From NCBI RefSeq assembly GCF_007671675.1, contig NZ_VCGW01000004.1:124001-188000 (forward strand): a stretch of DNA of 64,000 nt. The letters are read 5' to 3'. Source of the DNA: Marinobacter maritimus (GTDB lineage: Bacteria > Pseudomonadota > Gammaproteobacteria > Pseudomonadales > Oleiphilaceae). Below, in pieces: positions 16,476-25,855 of the stretch. The position numbers and the translations under genes were made by a program. How positions within the stretch are numbered: position 1 is the stretch's first letter; the number at the start of each line of letters is the position of its first letter. Under the pieces are notes generated by a model that saw only the letters and a program-made list of their open reading frames with translations, ran no database searches and had not been told where the DNA came from.

Positions 16476-18458
16476 TCAGTCGGATTTGGATTCTTCCTGG
16501 CTCGCCGCCGGCAGCAGGATTCGGAAAGTGGTGCCTTCCTGTCCCGCGTGACAAGCAATGATACCGCCCATGTCATCCACAAGTTGCTTCACAATACTAA
16601 GGCCGAGACCACTGTGGCCTTCCCCTTTCGTGGTTTTTCCCGGCGTGAAAAGCGCGTCCCGGATAGTATCGGCGATGCCTGTACCAGTATCGGTCACTTC
16701 TATTTCAACCCAATTGCGGTGGCCTTGCCACACCGGGGCTGATGTTTTCATGGTAACGCTACCACCGTCATTTGGCAGACTTTCTACGGCATTTCTGACC
16801 AGATTAATCATAATCTGGCGTATGGCTGACGGGCCGGCAATAACAAACGCCGGTGTATTGCACATTAACACGTTAAAATGCAGGTTGCTGGCATTGAAAA
16901 GGCTGCTTTCAAACACCCGTGCGAGGCTTCGCAATTCGGCATTGAGGTCAGATGTTGTTTCATCTGTGTTGCTGTCGGTATCTTGGCTCATCTGCAGCAA
17001 CAGGTTACCCGCACGATCCAGTTCGTCGCGCACAACATCCAGTTCTTCTTGCGCGTCTGGGTCATCCAGCCGGTTACGCAGCTGATGAATGTACTGCCGT
17101 ATTATAGTCAGAGGATTGCTGATCTCATGCACCTGCTTGCGCAGTTTTTCGGTGGCAACGCTATGATCTATTCCGGCGCTCTGTGCACCGCTCTCGAAAG
17201 ATGCATTTTTTTCCTGCAGAACAGAGGACAGTTGCTCCGTAAACAGGCGTACAAGCTCCGTGGTTGAATCCGGTGTGTTGCCGTCGGTACCCAATAAAAA
17301 CACGCCAGCGCAGCGGTCACCGGCTACAACCGGGATTGCTGTCAGTGAGGAGCTTCGCAGCAGTGATAGAAGCTGGCGGTCCAACACGGCAGGCGCCTGC
17401 TCGTTCAGGCTGACAGGTGTTCTGGAATTAAACGCCTCAGTGAGCACGCTGCCGCCGGGCTGCGCGGTTACCGCCATGTGAGGCGTTGCCCCAGTGGTGC
17501 CGGAAAGCAGAACAAGGCTGTCGTCATCGTACCCGAAACACAGTGCGGGCAGTCCGGTAATCAACGTAAGGCTGTTTACCGTTTCGGCGAGAATAGCGCC
17601 GCTATTGCCGGTAAGGTCGGCAAAGCCGATGGCTTGCTGGGCAATAGCCTGTCGCAATACGGTCTGACGGAGTTCTCGTGATCCGGGCTCGGAACGGTAG
17701 CTGTTGAGTAGCGGTATGCCGAGGGAGGCTGCCATCGCGGATACATCGTGGCCGATTCGCCGGTTTATTTCCCGGGTCAGCTCTTCACTGAGCCCGAACA
17801 GCGTGCCTGCCGCCGCAATGCCGGCCGAATCAGATAGTGCCAAACGGGTGGAAAGGCTGATGACCTTGACAAGATGTCCGGCATCCCGCAGCTCTGAAGG
17901 TGGTGCCTGTTGGTAACGCATAGCGTCCGCTGCGAAAGGACCCAGACCCCAGGACGTAACGAGCTCTGCAGCAATGTCTGATTGCCGATTCATATACTCC
18001 TGCCGGGCTTCGGCATCAGGGGTTTTAATAGCGATCAGTTCCCCGATATTATGCAGCATGCCTAGCATAAAAGCCTCGTCGGCTTCCGGATAACGAGTCA
18101 GGGTGGCGAGAGCACGGGCTGTCAGAGCGGTGGTCAGAGCGTGTCGCCAGAAATCCCGTAACTGTTGCCATGCGCCGGCACCCAGTTCGAGCAAGACCTG
18201 TTGCAGGGCGGCGGTGAGTAGGAGTGTTTTAAAGCGCTGGGTGCCAAGGCGCAGCAAAGCCTGGTCTACTGAGCGAATGCCGGGTGCTGAGCCGTGCAGA
18301 GGAGAGTTACCCAGTGCTAGAATCCGAACCACCAGGGCTGTGTCTGAGGCGACGATTTCGCTGATCTTGCGATAGTTTTCATCCGTGTTGCAAGCCTCAA
18401 GCGCGCGCAGCGTGATCTCCGGAAGGCTAGGGAGCTGAAGGTCAGGTAATGTATTCAT
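16476..18458 (-). CDS. HDOD-domain histidine kinase
   Basis: 660 residues without membrane segments. An HDOD domain covers about residues 5-200 (LPSLPEITLRALEAC, IRSVDQALLRLGTQRFKTLLL, AFMLGMLHNIGELIA), and a GAF-like segment covers about 270-410. Then a HisKA-type H-box, QVHEISNPLT, has His444, followed by an HATPase with INLVRNAVESLP, DTGTGIAD and GLGLSIVKQL. It is a cytoplasmic sensor kinase whose input is likely internal. The REC-GGDEF-EAL gene starts 23 bases downstream. HDOD fused to a complete kinase is uncommon but known. Confidence 0.88.
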   Translation of the reverse strand: MNTLPDLQLPSLPEITLRALEACNTDENYRKISEIVASDTALVVRILALGNSPLHGSAPGIRSVDQALLRLGTQRFKTLLLTAALQQVLLELGAGAWQQLRDFWRHALTTALTARALATLTRYPEADEAFMLGMLHNIGELIAIKTPDAEARQEYMNRQSDIAAELVTSWGLGPFAADAMRYQQAPPSELRDAGHLVKVISLSTRLALSDSAGIAAAGTLFGLSEELTREINRRIGHDVSAMAASLGIPLLNSYRSEPGSRELRQTVLRQAIAQQAIGFADLTGNSGAILAETVNSLTLITGLPALCFGYDDDSLVLLSGTTGATPHMAVTAQPGGSVLTEAFNSRTPVSLNEQAPAVLDRQLLSLLRSSSLTAIPVVAGDRCAGVFLLGTDGNTPDSTTELVRLFTEQLSSVLQEKNASFESGAQSAGIDHSVATEKLRKQVHEISNPLTIIRQYIHQLRNRLDDPDAQEELDVVRDELDRAGNLLLQMSQDTDSNTDETTSDLNAELRSLARVFESSLFNASNLHFNVLMCNTPAFVIAGPSAIRQIMINLVRNAVESLPNDGGSVTMKTSAPVWQGHRNWVEIEVTDTGTGIADTIRDALFTPGKTTKGEGHSGLGLSIVKQLVDDMGGIIACHAGQEGTTFRILLPAASQEESKSD

Positions 18459-18663
18459 AAATTAGCCTGTTGCGCACGGAGACCAGTTTGTGAAACTCTG
18501 TTCATTTTTTGCTTTCAAAGATGGAGCTTAGACAAAAACGCGGTGATTGAACACAATCATTGATCTTTAATTGATCAGCGTATTCACCGCGACGCGATAT
18601 GTGTACAATTTTTACAGATTAGAGCGCATTTGTTGTTGTTGCAAGGATGTGAAAACGCATGCC

Positions 18664-19962
18664 ATGAGTGCTCAGGGTAGTCCCAAACACAAAACGAACC
18701 CACCCAGAACTATCGCTGTGACGGGCGGCAAGGGGGGCGTGGGTAAGACATCGGTCGCGCTTAATCTGGCGCTTACTCTGGCTCGTCATCAAAAACGTGT
18801 GTTATTGCTGGACGGTGACACCGATCTTGCCAACGTCAGCATCATGCTGGGTCTCTACCCGAAGCGTACGCTTGCAGATGTCATTGCCGGCGAGTGTAGC
18901 CTCGAGGATACTTTACTGGAGGCGGATTTCGGTCTGCACATTGTTCCCGGGGCTTCCGGCGTTCAGGAGTGCATGGACATGGAGCCCGACGAGAGCTTTC
19001 GCATTCTGCGTGCCCTCTCCAGGCTTGAGAGCCGTTATGATTACGTTATAACGGACACCGCTGCAGGCCTTCAGCCGACTGCTTTACATATGATTGCTGC
19101 GGCTGAGCTGGCTTGTGTTGTGGTTACTCCGGATCCGGCGTCGTTGACGGATGCGTTTTCCCTGATCAAAGTTCTTAAACGCCGAGGGTACCGCAGAACG
19201 CCCAGTGTGCTAATTAACATGGCCCAGGGTGTCAGCCAGGCTCGTTCTGTGTTCCAGCGTCTCGATTCCGCCGCCCAGCGCCATCTGCAATGCTCTCTTC
19301 ATTATTTGGGGGGCATCTGGCGCGACGAGACATTGCGCCAGTCGGTGCTGAATCAGCGACCGGTTGCGCTTTTGCCGCCTTCGGACCCGTCTTGTCGTCA
19401 GTTCGACACCCTGGCAGACATGGTCGATGTGCGTTTATCGAAATTCCCCCCTCGTAAAGCCGGCATTGCCGCTTATTGGCATTCGGTTTCGAAGCGGAGC
19501 CCGGGGCGCAAGCAGAAAACTGATGCGGCTTTGGCCGCAACGGCAAGCCCCCGCGAGCGATGTCTGCAGGCCGTTGGCGAACTGGAAGCCATATTCGAGC
19601 AAGCCCCCGAGAATGCAATGCTGCGTTACGACGCATTCACTCGTTTGTTCGCCTTGCTGGGCCAGGCGCCAGACAGTGATACCGTCGAAATTATTCAGGC
19701 CGGGCTTGGCGCAATCGACTGGGAGGCCCTGGCCCCCGATCAGCGTGAGCATCTGGCAAGTCACCTGAGACTTCTCGCGGATGAGATTTCGGTGTCTCCA
19801 GAGTCTGTAAAAAACGAGCAAGGCCCCGCGCAATCTTCACTTCCTGAACCCTTCTACGACCGTGTCAGCTTTGGTGATCAGGACAAGCTGGTCAGGGCGT
19901 TGAAAGAACAACCCTCCGATATTTCCCTGGATCAGTTTCTCCGGTCGCTTGCGGACAAGTGA
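18664..19962 (+). CDS. MinD/ParA-family ATPase (FlhG-like) with C-terminal extension
   Basis: 432 residues from ATG 18664 (MSAQGSPKHK); the frame is open further upstream, but that stretch is Cys-rich and atypical. The deviant Walker A GGKGGVGKTS is at residues 21-30, with LLLDGDTDLANVSIMLGL and DYVITDTAAGLQPTAL following. The best match is the MinD2/FlhG group that positions flagella or other polar structures. The region after about residue 280 is a helical extension without a recognisable domain. No flagellar genes are nearby, so the cargo is open. It is divergent from the HDOD kinase. Confidence 0.8.
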   Translation: MSAQGSPKHKTNPPRTIAVTGGKGGVGKTSVALNLALTLARHQKRVLLLDGDTDLANVSIMLGLYPKRTLADVIAGECSLEDTLLEADFGLHIVPGASGVQECMDMEPDESFRILRALSRLESRYDYVITDTAAGLQPTALHMIAAAELACVVVTPDPASLTDAFSLIKVLKRRGYRRTPSVLINMAQGVSQARSVFQRLDSAAQRHLQCSLHYLGGIWRDETLRQSVLNQRPVALLPPSDPSCRQFDTLADMVDVRLSKFPPRKAGIAAYWHSVSKRSPGRKQKTDAALAATASPRERCLQAVGELEAIFEQAPENAMLRYDAFTRLFALLGQAPDSDTVEIIQAGLGAIDWEALAPDQREHLASHLRLLADEISVSPESVKNEQGPAQSSLPEPFYDRVSFGDQDKLVRALKEQPSDISLDQFLRSLADK

Positions 19963-20163
19963 GATCGCAGCGGCTTAGAGCTCTTTTTGGCTGAAGGCAC
20001 TACATTGAGCACTAGCGCACAAACATGCCGGATAATCCGTCATTTCATCAGCTGTGTTTGTGGCGTAGCGTTCTGGTAATAAGGATGCGGTATGTCACGG
20101 CACTGTCATTGAGATTGTGTAAGGATCAGGTACTGCAAGGATCCGGGAAAAGGAGTTTTGACA

Positions 20164-21711
20164 ATGGTAGCGCAGCAAAGGGGAGCGGGAATGTCTTCGT
20201 CAAAGGTGCTGGAGCAGCTTCGTGGTAAGCATGTCCTGGTTACAGGCACCACGGGTTTTTTAGGGAAGGTTGTTCTGGAAAAACTCATTCGGGCGGTACC
20301 GGACATAGGTGGCATCCATCTGTTGATAAGGGGTAATGGTCGTTACACTGATGCTCGCAGTCGTTTCCTGAATGAAATAGCGACTTCATCTGTATTCGAT
20401 CGCTTGCGCCATGAGATTGGCGAGGCTTTCGAGGTGTTTCTCGAGGAGCGCTTGCATTGCATCACGGGCGAGGTGACGCAGCAGCGTTTTGGTCTGAAGC
20501 CTGAAGCATTCCGAAACCTTGCGGGCAGCATTGATGCCGTTATCAACTCCGCTGCCAGCGTCAACTTCCGGGAGGAGGTGGATAAAGCGCTGACCATCAA
20601 CACCCTATGTCTCGAAAATATCGCCGGGTTGGCGCGCCAGAACCCGGAGCTTGCCGTTATTCAGGTGTCCACCTGCTACGTAAACGGCATGAACTCAGGG
20701 CAGATTGGGGAATCGGTGATCAAGCCTGCGGGCGATGATATTCCCCGCAACCCAGCGGGCTACTATGAAATCGAAGAGCTGATCCGGATGCTGAACGACA
20801 GCATTGCAGATGTGCGCTCGCGCTATTCCGGTAAAATGCTGGAGCGCAAGCTCGTGAATCTGGGTATCCGCGAGGCCAATCGTTACGGCTGGAGTGATAC
20901 TTATACTTTCACCAAGTGGCTGGGTGAGCAATTGCTGATGAAAGCCCTGGATGGCCGTGCACTCACCATTGTTCGCCCATCCATTATTGAGAGTGCGCTC
21001 GAGGAGCCAGCGCCGGGCTGGATTGAGGGTGTGAAAGTGGCCGATGCCATCATTCTTGCCTATGCCAGAGAAAAGGTAACCGTGTTTCCCGGTAAACGCT
21101 CGGGCATTATTGATGTTATCCCCGTCGACCTTGTCGCGAACGCCATTATCCTGGCGGTCGCTGAGGCGCTTGATGAGCCGGCACAACAGCGGGTCTATCA
21201 GTGCTGCAGTGGCAGCTCCAACCCTGTATCCCTGGGTGAGTTTATTGATCACCTGATGGCGGAAGCCAAAACCAACTACGCAGCCTATAAACAGCTTTTC
21301 CGCCGTAAGCCGGTCAAGCCTTTTATTGCTGTGAACCGGGCCGTTTTCGATGCTCTGGTGGGCGGAGCGCGTATCCCCCTGAGCATGGCGCAGCGTGTGA
21401 TGCGACAGCTGGGCATGCTGGGAAAGGAACGTGACCTCAAGGTATTGCGAAATCTTGATACCACCCGTTCGCTGGCCACTATTTTCGGTTTTTATACCGC
21501 GCCGGATTACATATTCCGCAATAATGAGTTGCTGGCGCTGGCATCGCGCACGGGAGAAGTCGACAAGGCCCTGTTTCCGGTAGATGCGCGCCAGATTGAT
21601 TGGGCTGTGTATCTGCGCAAGATTCATCTTACAGGTTTGGACCGTTACGCACTCAATACGAAGAGCAAGCCCCGCCAGCGTCCCTCCAGAGTCCCCAAGC
21701 AAGCGGCCTGA
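20164..21711 (+). CDS. Fatty acyl-CoA reductase (alcohol-forming, Marinobacter type)
   Basis: 515 residues from ATG 20164; AAGGAG nine bases upstream favours this over TTG 20158. An extended SDR: NADP-binding TGTTGFLGKVV at about 27-37, catalytic Tyr247 and Lys251 (YTFTK), then a C-terminal sterile/FAR domain (RNLDTTRSLATIFGF, DARQIDW). From memory it is very close to the roughly 513-residue Marinobacter enzyme that reduces fatty acyl-CoA through the aldehyde to fatty alcohol for wax-ester storage. It stands alone as a monocistronic gene. Confidence 0.92.
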   Translation: MVAQQRGAGMSSSKVLEQLRGKHVLVTGTTGFLGKVVLEKLIRAVPDIGGIHLLIRGNGRYTDARSRFLNEIATSSVFDRLRHEIGEAFEVFLEERLHCITGEVTQQRFGLKPEAFRNLAGSIDAVINSAASVNFREEVDKALTINTLCLENIAGLARQNPELAVIQVSTCYVNGMNSGQIGESVIKPAGDDIPRNPAGYYEIEELIRMLNDSIADVRSRYSGKMLERKLVNLGIREANRYGWSDTYTFTKWLGEQLLMKALDGRALTIVRPSIIESALEEPAPGWIEGVKVADAIILAYAREKVTVFPGKRSGIIDVIPVDLVANAIILAVAEALDEPAQQRVYQCCSGSSNPVSLGEFIDHLMAEAKTNYAAYKQLFRRKPVKPFIAVNRAVFDALVGGARIPLSMAQRVMRQLGMLGKERDLKVLRNLDTTRSLATIFGFYTAPDYIFRNNELLALASRTGEVDKALFPVDARQIDWAVYLRKIHLTGLDRYALNTKSKPRQRPSRVPKQAA

Positions 21712-21876
21712 TTATGCGGCTATAGTTCAAGTGTGTTAGGACGTTGGTCTAATTCAATGTTTAGTGGCACACATGGTGAACTACAGCTATGTGTCCGCAG
21801 GGCCGGTGCGCCCGATAGCAGCTCTGAATTAACAAAAACCGACAATGACGACAGACTCTGATCAAGGGGGAACACA

Positions 21877-23826
21877 ATGACTGATAAACATCTTTATCCG
21901 GTAAGCCCGGACGTGGCCAAACGAGCCTTGTTGAACCGGGAGCAGTATGACGAAATGTATCGTCAATCAGTCGAGGATCCGGATACTTTTTGGGGCGAGC
22001 ATGGCAAGCGCCTCGACTGGATCAAACCGTATTCCAAGGTCAAGAACACTACTTTTGATTACAGCAACCTTTCCATCAAGTGGTTTGAAGACGGACAGCT
22101 GAACGCTTCTGCCAACTGTCTTGATCGTCACCTCGAGACGCGCGGCGACCAGACGGCCATTATTTTCGAAGGCGACGATCCGGCTGATTCCCGTCACGTC
22201 ACCTATCGCCAACTGCATGAAGAAACCAGCAAATTTGCCAACGTGCTGAAAGGCCTGGGTGTGAAGAAAGGTGACGTTGTCACTATCTACATGCCAATGA
22301 TTGTTGAAACTGCCGTGGCGATGCTGGCTTGCGCGCGTATTGGTGCGATCCATTCGGTTGTTTTTGGCGGCTTCTCTCCGGAAGCGCTTGGCGCTCGGGT
22401 TGCCAACGGCAAGTCTCGCTTTATCATTACCTCAGATGAAGGCCTTCGTGGCGGCCGCAAGATTCCACTCAAAAAGAACGTGGATGCGGCTTTGAAGAAT
22501 GAAGGCGGCGCGAGCGTCGAGAAAGTTATCGTTGTCAGCCGCACCGGCAATAAGGAGGTGCCCTGGAAAGAAGGCCGTGATGAGCGCTATGAGGATCTGA
22601 TGAAGTCTGTTTCTGCAGATTGCCCGCCAGAGCCCATGAACGCGGAAGACCCTCTGTTCATGCTGTACACCTCGGGCTCGACCGGCGCGCCCAAGGGTGT
22701 GCTGCATACGACTGGCGGTTACATGGTATACGCTTCCATGACACACGAGTACGTGTTCGATTATCACGATGGTGATGTCTACTGGTGCACCGCGGATTTC
22801 GGCTGGGTCACCGGTCACAGCTACATCCTCTACGGCCCGCTGTGTAACGGTGCGATTTCCGTATTGTTCGAGGGTGTGCCAAATTACCCGGACAGCTCGC
22901 GCATGGGCCAGATTGTCGACAAGCATCAGGTGAATATCCTCTACACAGCACCTACTGCTATCCGGGCGTTGATGGCTGAAGGCGAAGAGTGCATGAACGG
23001 CACAACCCGTAAGAGTCTTAAGTTGCTCGGCTCTGTCGGTGAACCAATCAACCCGGAAGCCTGGGAGTGGTACTACCGCGTGATCGGCAATGGAAAGTGC
23101 CCGATTGTGGATACCTGGTGGCAAACAGAAACCGGCGGTATTCTTATCTCGCCGTTGCCCGGTGCGGTGGATCTGAAACCGGGCTCTGCGACAGTGCCAT
23201 TCTTCGGTGTACAGCCCGGACTTGTCGACAGCGAAGGTAAGATGCTGGAAGGAAAGGCTGATGGCAATCTCGTGATTATAGACAGCTGGCCTGGCCAGAT
23301 GCGCACGATTTACGGCGATCATGAGCGCTTCAAACAGACGTATTTCAGCGCGTATAAAGGTATGTACTTTACCGGCGACGGCGCCCGTCGTGATGAAGAT
23401 GGCTATTACTGGATTACCGGCAGGGTTGACGATGTTCTCAACGTATCCGGCCACCGCCTCGGTACCGCCGAGGTCGAAAGCGCTCTGGTGGCCCACGACA
23501 AGGTTGCTGAAGCAGCGGTTGTTGGCTTCCCACACGACATCAAGGGTCAGGGCATTTATGTCTATGTGACTCTGATGCAGGGTGAAGAGCCTTCTGATGA
23601 GCTGAAAAAGGAGCTTGTGCAGTGGGTACGCAAGGAAATCGGACCTATCGCGTCTCCGGATGTGATTCAGTGGGCTCCGGGCTTGCCTAAAACGCGATCA
23701 GGCAAGATTATGCGGCGGATTTTGCGTAAGATTGCTGCAAATGAACACGACCAGCTGGGAGATACCTCTACATTGGCAGATCCTGGTGTTGTCGATGAGC
23801 TCATCGGCAGTCGCGAGTTCAAATAA
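21877..23826 (+). CDS. acs: Acetyl-CoA synthetase
   Basis: 649 residues. It activates acetate with ATP and CoA through acetyl-AMP. Motifs: [15 protein letters not shown] (P-loop-like A3), [10 protein letters not shown] (A5), and the C-terminal [13 protein letters not shown] with the regulatory lysine at 610, the site acetylated by Pat-type enzymes in this family. An AAGGGGG Shine-Dalgarno precedes ATG 21877. A LuxR-type response regulator follows 40 bases later and probably controls this gene. The 165-base upstream gap contains the spaced inverted repeat ACACAT/ATGTGT near 21769-21795. Confidence 0.97.
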   Translation: MTDKHLYPVSPDVAKRALLNREQYDEMYRQSVEDPDTFWGEHGKRLDWIKPYSKVKNTTFDYSNLSIKWFEDGQLNASANCLDRHLETRGDQTAIIFEGDDPADSRHVTYRQLHEETSKFANVLKGLGVKKGDVVTIYMPMIVETAVAMLACARIGAIHSVVFGGFSPEALGARVANGKSRFIITSDEGLRGGRKIPLKKNVDAALKNEGGASVEKVIVVSRTGNKEVPWKEGRDERYEDLMKSVSADCPPEPMNAEDPLFMLYTSGSTGAPKGVLHTTGGYMVYASMTHEYVFDYHDGDVYWCTADFGWVTGHSYILYGPLCNGAISVLFEGVPNYPDSSRMGQIVDKHQVNILYTAPTAIRALMAEGEECMNGTTRKSLKLLGSVGEPINPEAWEWYYRVIGNGKCPIVDTWWQTETGGILISPLPGAVDLKPGSATVPFFGVQPGLVDSEGKMLEGKADGNLVIIDSWPGQMRTIYGDHERFKQTYFSAYKGMYFTGDGARRDEDGYYWITGRVDDVLNVSGHRLGTAEVESALVAHDKVAEAAVVGFPHDIKGQGIYVYVTLMQGEEPSDELKKELVQWVRKEIGPIASPDVIQWAPGLPKTRSGKIMRRILRKIAANEHDQLGDTSTLADPGVVDELIGSREFK

Positions 23827-23866
23827 GGTCTGGAAGCAGGCCGTAAACCTGTGAGGAATCGGTTTA

Positions 23867-24532
23867 ATGACACAAACAATTATCGTCGCTGATGATCACC
23901 CGCTGTTTCGGGCAGCTCTGAAACAGGCGGTCAATCAAGCGGTACCTGACGCCGAAACCGTAGAGGTTGATAGCATCAAGGCACTTCAGGCGTCGGTAGA
24001 CTCGCACCCGGATGCAGATCTGGTTCTACTTGATCTCAATATGCCGGGTGCCCACGGTTTCTCAGGGCTTGTGTTCATGCGTGGACAGTACCCAGGGTTG
24101 CCGGTGGTGGTTGTGTCTGGTTCGGAAGAGTTGCAGGTGATGCGGCGGTCGATTGACTACGGGGCATCCGGCTTTATTCCAAAGTCGGCGCCTCTGCCCA
24201 CCATTACGGAGGCAATACGAGCCGTTCTGGAGGGGGATGTCTGGCTGCCGGCAGGTGTGGCAGACAAACTCGAACGCATGCATTCCGACACCACTGACTT
24301 CTCAGAAAAACTGGCATCATTGACCCCGCAGCAGTTCCGGGTGTTGGGTATGTTGGCAGAAGGGTTGTTGAACAAGCAGATCGCCTATGATCTTGAGGTG
24401 TCCGAAGCTACCATCAAGGCGCATATAACGGCCGTGTTCCGGAAGCTTGGGGTTCGCAATCGCACGCAAGCGGTGATTGCGATACAGCAGATGGAGATTG
24501 ACCCTTCGGATCAGTCGTTGTCCGGGAGCTGA
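23867..24532 (+). CDS. LuxR/NarL-family response regulator, CrbR/ErdR type
   Basis: 221 residues: receiver domain with acceptor Asp56 (LVLLDLNMPGAHGF) and a C-terminal LuxR helix-turn-helix about residues 150-212 (LTPQQFRVLGMLAEGLLNKQIAY, cited here as the segment beginning at Leu148). Directly downstream of acs. CrbR and ErdR proteins, phosphorylated by CrbS-type kinases, activate acs in Vibrio, Shewanella and Pseudomonas, and the context fits that role. No kinase gene lies beside it. A strong terminator follows. Confidence 0.85.
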   Translation: MTQTIIVADDHPLFRAALKQAVNQAVPDAETVEVDSIKALQASVDSHPDADLVLLDLNMPGAHGFSGLVFMRGQYPGLPVVVVSGSEELQVMRRSIDYGASGFIPKSAPLPTITEAIRAVLEGDVWLPAGVADKLERMHSDTTDFSEKLASLTPQQFRVLGMLAEGLLNKQIAYDLEVSEATIKAHITAVFRKLGVRNRTQAVIAIQQMEIDPSDQSLSGS

Positions 24533-24546
24533 ATCTCAGATTGCTA

Positions 24547-24586
24547 GAATAAAAAACGGGAGCCCGCAGGCTCCCGTTTTTTATTC
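24547..24586. terminator. Bidirectional intrinsic terminator
   Basis: A perfect 18-base inverted repeat (24547-24564 and 24569-24586) with a four-base loop CGCA. The inner arm is GC-rich (CGGGAGCC) and the outer part is an A-run/T-run, so it works in both directions. It ends the acs-regulator unit and the converging dehydrogenase gene. Confidence 0.93.
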
Positions 24587-24606
24587 TACCTGCTCATAGG
24601 AAGGGC

Positions 24607-25590
24607 TCATTTGCTACCGGCGTAACCTAGCTCCTTGTTAACCAGATTGAACAGCTCTTCACTGTTGTGCCAGCGATCAAAATTCTCGAGAAACTGGTCT
24701 GTAAGGGCTCGCTTCCAGCCGATAAAATCGCCGGCCATGTGCGCCGTCATGATGACATTTTCCATATCCCACAAAGGATGATCGTCAGTTAGTGGCTCTT
24801 CCTCAAACACATCAAGCCCGGCGCCGGCAATCTCACCGCTCGTTAGCGCGGAAATCAGATCGTCGGTTTTAACAATGGGCCCGCGCCCGATATTGATCAG
24901 GCGCGCGGTGTTCTTCATGGCTTTGAAGGCTTTCTCGTCAAACAGACCTTCCGTTTGTGGCGTAAGAGGTGCTGCAATAACCACATAATCGGCATGGCCC
25001 AGTTGGTTGTAGAGATCGTCATTGCCATGAACCGCAACAAAATCCGGGTCGTCTTTGCGGGCTGTTCTGGCTATACCGTGCGGCCTCAAGCCAGCCGACG
25101 CAACGAGGCGTCCGATCTGACGGCCGATGGAGCCTGCACCCACCACCAGAACCTGCTTGCCCTCGGCTCTTTCTGTATCCCTGTGCTTCCACTGGTGCTT
25201 CATTTGCAATCGGATAGAGGCCGGGAAATCCTTGGCAAACATCAAAATGGTGCACAGCACGTATTCGGCAATCGTCCGGTCAAATATGCCTCGGGCGTTG
25301 GTGACCACAACATTGCCTTTGGTGAGGGCCGGGAACATCAAGGCATCGACGCCGGCACTGGTGGCGTGTATCCATTTCAGCTTGTCTGCGCAACCCCAGG
25401 CGGCTTCAAGAGCCTCAGTGCGAAAATCCGTTACCATCATGATATCGGTGCCCGGCAAAGTGCTTCGCAGAGTTGCCTCGTCACTGGCAAAGCGCACTTC
25501 TGCGCGAGCCCTGAGTGAATCCATTCCCGGTGGCTCCTGTTCTCCGGGTGCAGTGAGAACGGTTACCACAGGCTTGCTGCGTTGAGTCAT
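24607..25590 (-). CDS. D-isomer-specific 2-hydroxyacid dehydrogenase
   Basis: 327 residues. NAD(P)-binding motif VVGAGSIGRQIGRL near residue 150, followed by the catalytic Arg region (LINIGRGPIV), Glu (DVFEEEPL) and the His of MTAHMAGDF. The family reduces 2-keto acids to D-2-hydroxy acids (glyoxylate/hydroxypyruvate reductase or D-lactate-like). The His motif is TAHMAGD rather than the common TPHxAxx, so the exact substrate is uncertain. Monocistronic; it shares a terminator with the acs unit. Confidence 0.85.
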   Translation of the reverse strand: MTQRSKPVVTVLTAPGEQEPPGMDSLRARAEVRFASDEATLRSTLPGTDIMMVTDFRTEALEAAWGCADKLKWIHATSAGVDALMFPALTKGNVVVTNARGIFDRTIAEYVLCTILMFAKDFPASIRLQMKHQWKHRDTERAEGKQVLVVGAGSIGRQIGRLVASAGLRPHGIARTARKDDPDFVAVHGNDDLYNQLGHADYVVIAAPLTPQTEGLFDEKAFKAMKNTARLINIGRGPIVKTDDLISALTSGEIAGAGLDVFEEEPLTDDHPLWDMENVIMTAHMAGDFIGWKRALTDQFLENFDRWHNSEELFNLVNKELGYAGSK

Positions 25591-25855
25591 TGAACCTCCG
25601 CCTGGTCAGATATCTGATTGTCGTAAGTGTTTTGTCCGACGCTTGTTATTTCCGCTGTCAGGCCATCAGCACAGTCTGGTAGGCAGATGCCGCTGGGTCA
25701 ACCTCAGCTTGGCTCTGTTGTTTTCGGGGCGAGCTGATAGGCACGTACTAATACCTACGTATTGTTTGTCTGTTTTTGTCTTGTATGCCCTGACCTTACT
25801 GACTAACCTGCAGTGGTAGATCTATTTGCCCCCGTTCCCGTTGCAGGAGGTTGTT

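Noticed and set aside
21712..21876. Possible sigma-54 promoter (TGGCAC) upstream of acs
   Set aside because: The -24 part is present, but the -12 position reads GTGAA rather than TTGC[A/T], so the match fails at the essential GC.
22432..23535. Long minus-strand open frame (367 codons) opposite acs
   Set aside because: Fully antisense to a well-supported acs with all motifs; long antisense frames are expected with this codon bias, and the translation has no family features.
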